In this document: positions 60,742 to 64,000 of the stretch, piece after piece
Position numbering within the stretch: the first letter of the stretch is position 1
Layout: each line of letters starts with the position of its first letter
From: an uncultured Acetobacteraceae bacterium
Lineage (GTDB): Bacteria > Pseudomonadota > Alphaproteobacteria > Acetobacterales > Acetobacteraceae
Length of the DNA: 64,000 bases
Assembly (NCBI GenBank): GCA_903895595.1
Contig: CAITUP010000091.1
Location: forward strand, 124,001-188,000
Direction of reading: 5' to 3'
Made by a program: the position numbers and the translations under genes
Notes under the pieces: model-generated
Told to the model about the DNA's origin: nothing
What the model saw: the letters and a program-made list of their open reading frames with translations, nothing else
Database searches by the model: none

Positions 60742-61362
60742 CTACCGAATGGGGGAGAACGAGGCCGGCGCGACCAACTGGTTTTCCTGCTTCAGGATCG
60801 CCCCCGTCGCGCCGCTTCCCGGCGGCCACAGGCCGCGCGCGACCGCATCGGCGCGAATGCGCTGGCGTTCGGCGGCGTCCTTATAGGCCCAGATATGGAC
60901 CCATTTGTTCAGCCCGCCGAATTCCGAATACATCGCGGCGACCAGGGGGGAGAGCTTCACGCGTTCGTCGATTTTCGTTGCCCAGCGCTCCATCACACCC
61001 GGCATGGCGCCCGGGGCGATCGTGTAGCTGCGGATTTCGAACACCGGTCCGACTTCTCGGGGTGTCCAGGCAGGGGAGAACGGGGCAGGGGTGAAAACCT
61101 CGCTTTGCTGCGATTCCACGAACTCCCGGATCGGCGGGGGCCAGCCTTCTTCCTTGGCGGCGGCAGCGCGGACTTCGGTGCGGTGTGCGAAACTGTCGTA
61201 GCACCAGACGTGGATAATTTGGTTCAGCGCACCGACTTCGGTGTGCCAGAAGGCTGCGAGCTTGGAGTGTTTCTCCCGCACCGGCAAAGCGGCGGCGAAG
61301 CGCTTCTCTGCCTCGGCCAAGGTGCCGGGTTTCAGCTGGTAGGTGCGTACTTCGACGATCAT
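60742..61362 (-). CDS. NIPSNAP family protein with two tandem NIPSNAP domains
   Basis: Two related halves: IVEVRTYQLKPGTLAEAEKRFAAAL..LNQIIHVWCYDS and VFEIRSYTIAPGAMPGVMERWATKI..LNKWVHIWAYKD. Confidence 0.87.
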   Translation of the reverse strand: MIVEVRTYQLKPGTLAEAEKRFAAALPVREKHSKLAAFWHTEVGALNQIIHVWCYDSFAHRTEVRAAAAKEEGWPPPIREFVESQQSEVFTPAPFSPAWTPREVGPVFEIRSYTIAPGAMPGVMERWATKIDERVKLSPLVAAMYSEFGGLNKWVHIWAYKDAAERQRIRADAVARGLWPPGSGATGAILKQENQLVAPASFSPIR

Positions 61363-61421
61363 GACCGTTCCTCGTTCTTGTCCGCGATAACGTTAGAACG
61401 GGTCGGTTCGGACGCAAAGAC

Positions 61422-62159
61422 CTATCCGCCGCCCGCCCGTTTCTCGCGGAGCGCTTCGAGGACCTGCTTGATCTCCGGCGGCGACATATCGCGGCCGAGG
61501 ACCGCTTCCGCGTCGCGTTCCCGCCCGGCCATTGCCAGCACAGCGGCGTAATCGTGCCGCACCTTGGATGACGCCGAGGGGTCGTTGGCCAGCGGTTCGA
61601 TCAGCGGCAACGCTTCGGCGGCATTGCCGGTCATTGCCAGCGACAGCGCGAGATTGACACGGGCGGCGATGTTCGCAGGTTCGATCGATCGCACCTTGCG
61701 ATACGCGACCTGCGCTTCCTGGTGCTGACCCAGCAGGTCACGGGCGATCCCAAAATTGTTGAGGGCGTTCAGATTGGCCGGTTCTTGCCGCAGTACATCT
61801 TCGAACAGCGTTGCCGCGGCGGCGGCGTCCGTTCCCAACCGCAGTCGGCCCAGGCCGATCTTGCCGTGCACGGATTTGGGGTCCAGCGCCAGCACCTGCA
61901 GAAACGCTGCCTCGGCATCGTTGTTCTGTCCCAGCTGCGTGGCGGCGTCGCCCTTGATCAGCAAAGCCTGCTTATCCGACGGCGATCGAGTCAGAATCCC
62001 TTGCGCCACCTGCAACGCGATTTGAGGGGACCCGTTCCGCAACGCCGACTCGCCGACCTGAATACCTGGTTCCGCCGAATGCCGGCCGGCGCATCCCGAC
62101 AAAACCAGCGCCAGGACGAGCCCGCATAACCCCGTTCGCACGAATGGATTACCCCTCAA
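61422..62159 (-). CDS. tadD: TPR lipoprotein, TadD-like Flp pilus assembly protein
   Basis: Lipobox LVLSGC; TPR repeats; directly downstream of tadC. Confidence 0.82.
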   Translation of the reverse strand: MRGNPFVRTGLCGLVLALVLSGCAGRHSAEPGIQVGESALRNGSPQIALQVAQGILTRSPSDKQALLIKGDAATQLGQNNDAEAAFLQVLALDPKSVHGKIGLGRLRLGTDAAAAATLFEDVLRQEPANLNALNNFGIARDLLGQHQEAQVAYRKVRSIEPANIAARVNLALSLAMTGNAAEALPLIEPLANDPSASSKVRHDYAAVLAMAGRERDAEAVLGRDMSPPEIKQVLEALREKRAGGG

Positions 62160-63091
62160 TGGCCGAAAACCCTGCTGACCTGAAGAAAAGCCGGACCGGC
62201 CGCTACGATGAACACCGCGGGCAGAATGAAAACGATCATCGGACCGGTGATCGCCACCGGAAGACGCGCGGCCTTCTCTTCGAATTTGGTCAGTATTTCC
62301 TCGCGCAACTCCGCCGAAAGTGCGCGCAGTGCCTGGGATACGGGCGTGCCGTACTGGAGCGTTTGGATAAGTGTCGTTGTGAACCGTTTAAAGCTTTCGA
62401 TGTTGGTGCGCTGGCTGAGGTTCAGCAATGCCTGCCGGTTGTCGGTCATGATCTGGAATTCGGTGGCCGTGAGCGCGAACTCCAGCGACAGTTCGCGATA
62501 GGAGTGCCGCATCTCCTCGGCAACCCGCACCACGGCGGAACCGAGGCCCAAACCGGACTCCGTGCAAATGACCATCAGATCCAGCGCGTCCGGCAAACCT
62601 TGCTCGACCCGCTTCAGATAGTTTTTCCGGCGTTTGCCGATAACCCAATCCGGCATGATCAAGCCAACGATGAAGAACGCAGGCAGGATAAGGATTTTCA
62701 AACCGCGCAACGACTCGAAGTAGTTGGTTACGAACAGGCCGATAATCAGCATGAACAGCGGCGAAAACAGTTTGAAACCGAGGAAAACATGCAAACCTTG
62801 GTGTCCCCGCAGTCCCGAACTTGCCAGCATCAGTTCCAGTTCAGTCCGGGTTCCGGCGGGAATCAGGCCGCTGCGCAACAACAGAGTGCCGACGGCCGAT
62901 GCGACACCGGTCATGGTGTCGCGCATCGCGTCGCCCTGCGAACCCGGAACGCTCGTACCCCCTTCGCCGTGAATCATGCGGATTCGCGCGGCCATCGTCT
63001 CACGCGCGCGAATATCCTGCAGCAGCAGCAAGCCCGAGACCATTAGCATCACGAGCAGGAAGCCAGAGGTCATAAGGAGGAAGGACTTCAT
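62156..63091 (-). CDS. tadC: Type II secretion system F family protein TadC
   Basis: RVEQGLPDALDLMVICTESGLGLGSAVVRVAEEM...QTLQYGTPVSQALRALSAELRE; ATG 63091 overlaps the tadB stop (ATGA). Confidence 0.87.
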   Translation of the reverse strand: MKSFLLMTSGFLLVMLMVSGLLLLQDIRARETMAARIRMIHGEGGTSVPGSQGDAMRDTMTGVASAVGTLLLRSGLIPAGTRTELELMLASSGLRGHQGLHVFLGFKLFSPLFMLIIGLFVTNYFESLRGLKILILPAFFIVGLIMPDWVIGKRRKNYLKRVEQGLPDALDLMVICTESGLGLGSAVVRVAEEMRHSYRELSLEFALTATEFQIMTDNRQALLNLSQRTNIESFKRFTTTLIQTLQYGTPVSQALRALSAELREEILTKFEEKAARLPVAITGPMIVFILPAVFIVAAGPAFLQVSRVFGH

Positions 63092-64000
63092 GACAGAGCC
63101 CTTTTGATGATGAAGTGGATGCTGAGCAGCCCCGCTGTGAGCAGTACGATAGCCAGTCCGAGCATGTATTGCCCGGCGGGGTCGGTGAATAACACGCTGA
63201 TGTATTTGGGGTTGACGAGCCAAAGGAGAAACCCGATCGCGATCGGGAGCACCGCGAGCACCATTGAGCTGCTGCGCGCCTCGGACGTCATCGCGCGACC
63301 TTTGGCTTTCAGAGCCGCACGCTTTCTGATGACGTCGGCCAAGCTTTCCAGCGTGTCGCTCAAGGTGCCGCCAGTTTGACTTTGCAATGTCAGCGTGGTG
63401 GCGAAGAAGCGGTATTCTGTCAAACCGGTGCCTCGTGCGAGGTTTTGCAGTGCCTCTTCCATCGTCACGCCAACCGAAACCTGGTCGACCAGCCGGGCGA
63501 ACCCGTTCGCGGTCGTCGGCGGCGCGACACGCGACACATTTCGGATGGCTTCCATCACCGGAATGCCGACGCGGATGGCGCGCACCATCAACGACAGGAC
63601 ATCCGGAAATTCGTTGAGCAGCGCTATTTGCCGCCGGCGCACGAAATAGCCGAAGTAATTGCGGCACATCAGTACCCAGATAACCGGCACGGACGCGGTA
63701 GCCCAGGAACCGAGGAAGGCGGATACCGTGGCTTCCGCGAGGCGCGCCGCGACCAGCAGTCCCGCCAGCGCGACCCACCAAGGTGTCGGATAAAGGGCGC
63801 TTTTGAGTGGATCGAACCCAAAGACCCAGCCGATGCGCGCGACAACCGAACGTCCGATCACCTGCTCGGACTCGCCGAACGCCGATACCTCGATATAGGT
63901 CGGGCGCAGGTGGGAGGCGACGATCGCCGCCAAACGTTTATCCCGCTTTTCCGCTTGCTTTTGCGCCTGTGTGACCAGCACCGCGCTGATGCACAGGCCA
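63088..64000 (-). CDS. tadB: Type II secretion system F family protein TadB (truncated by window edge)
   Basis: LLNEFPDVLSLMVRAIRVGIPVMEAIRNVSRVAPPTTANGFARLVDQVSVGVTMEEAL; frame remains open to the edge. Confidence 0.85.
   Translation of the reverse strand, partial: GLCISAVLVTQAQKQAEKRDKRLAAIVASHLRPTYIEVSAFGESEQVIGRSVVARIGWVFGFDPLKSALYPTPWWVALAGLLVAARLAEATVSAFLGSWATASVPVIWVLMCRNYFGYFVRRRQIALLNEFPDVLSLMVRAIRVGIPVMEAIRNVSRVAPPTTANGFARLVDQVSVGVTMEEALQNLARGTGLTEYRFFATTLTLQSQTGGTLSDTLESLADVIRKRAALKAKGRAMTSEARSSSMVLAVLPIAIGFLLWLVNPKYISVLFTDPAGQYMLGLAIVLLTAGLLSIHFIIKRALS

Noticed and set aside
57217-61551. 1,444-aa plus-strand ORF (track) spanning four genes
   Set aside because: Antisense to four well-supported minus-strand genes; low-complexity Arg/Gly/His-rich translation typical of open frames opposite high-GC genes.

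Overview
64-kb window of a high-GC bacterial chromosome, probably an alphaproteobacterium of the Acetobacteraceae type (inferred from a Hint-domain surface protein, a HemJ homologue, a CtrA-like box and gene style). No rRNA, tRNA, CRISPR array or intact transposase was recognised. Left third: a surface locus with a giant ~5,350-aa beta-repeat protein (123..16178, minus), a divergent promoter region with a perfect TTAA-N7-TTAAC CtrA-type box, a CapD/FlaA1-type sugar-nucleotide dehydratase, a DegT aminotransferase, and a 1,378-aa 'NAG..I.GN' repeat protein ending in a Hint domain. Remainder: metabolic and transport genes (Dpp-type ABC, AI-2E family permease, hyi-glxR, hydantoinase A, Liv-type ABC with a fused LivM-LivG, lactonase-like MBL, HAD, HemJ, MFS permeases, amidohydrolase, TauD, NUDIX, GlpD, CBS-BON), a two-component cluster with a frameshifted histidine kinase, a PEP-CTERM protein with a frameshift at a T8 run, a tight M20/LLM/LigB/NIPSNAP operon, and the tadB-tadC-tadD end of a Tad locus at the right edge. 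Main non-obvious signals: (1) an 89-aa (267-bp) repeat array in the giant gene with a three-unit (801-bp) superperiod; (2) a REP/BIME-like palindrome family filling short gaps between co-directional genes, with the four full elements in the same orientation relative to transcription; (3) two 114-bp MITE-like palindromes with a covarying hairpin, one nested inside a larger inverted repeat.
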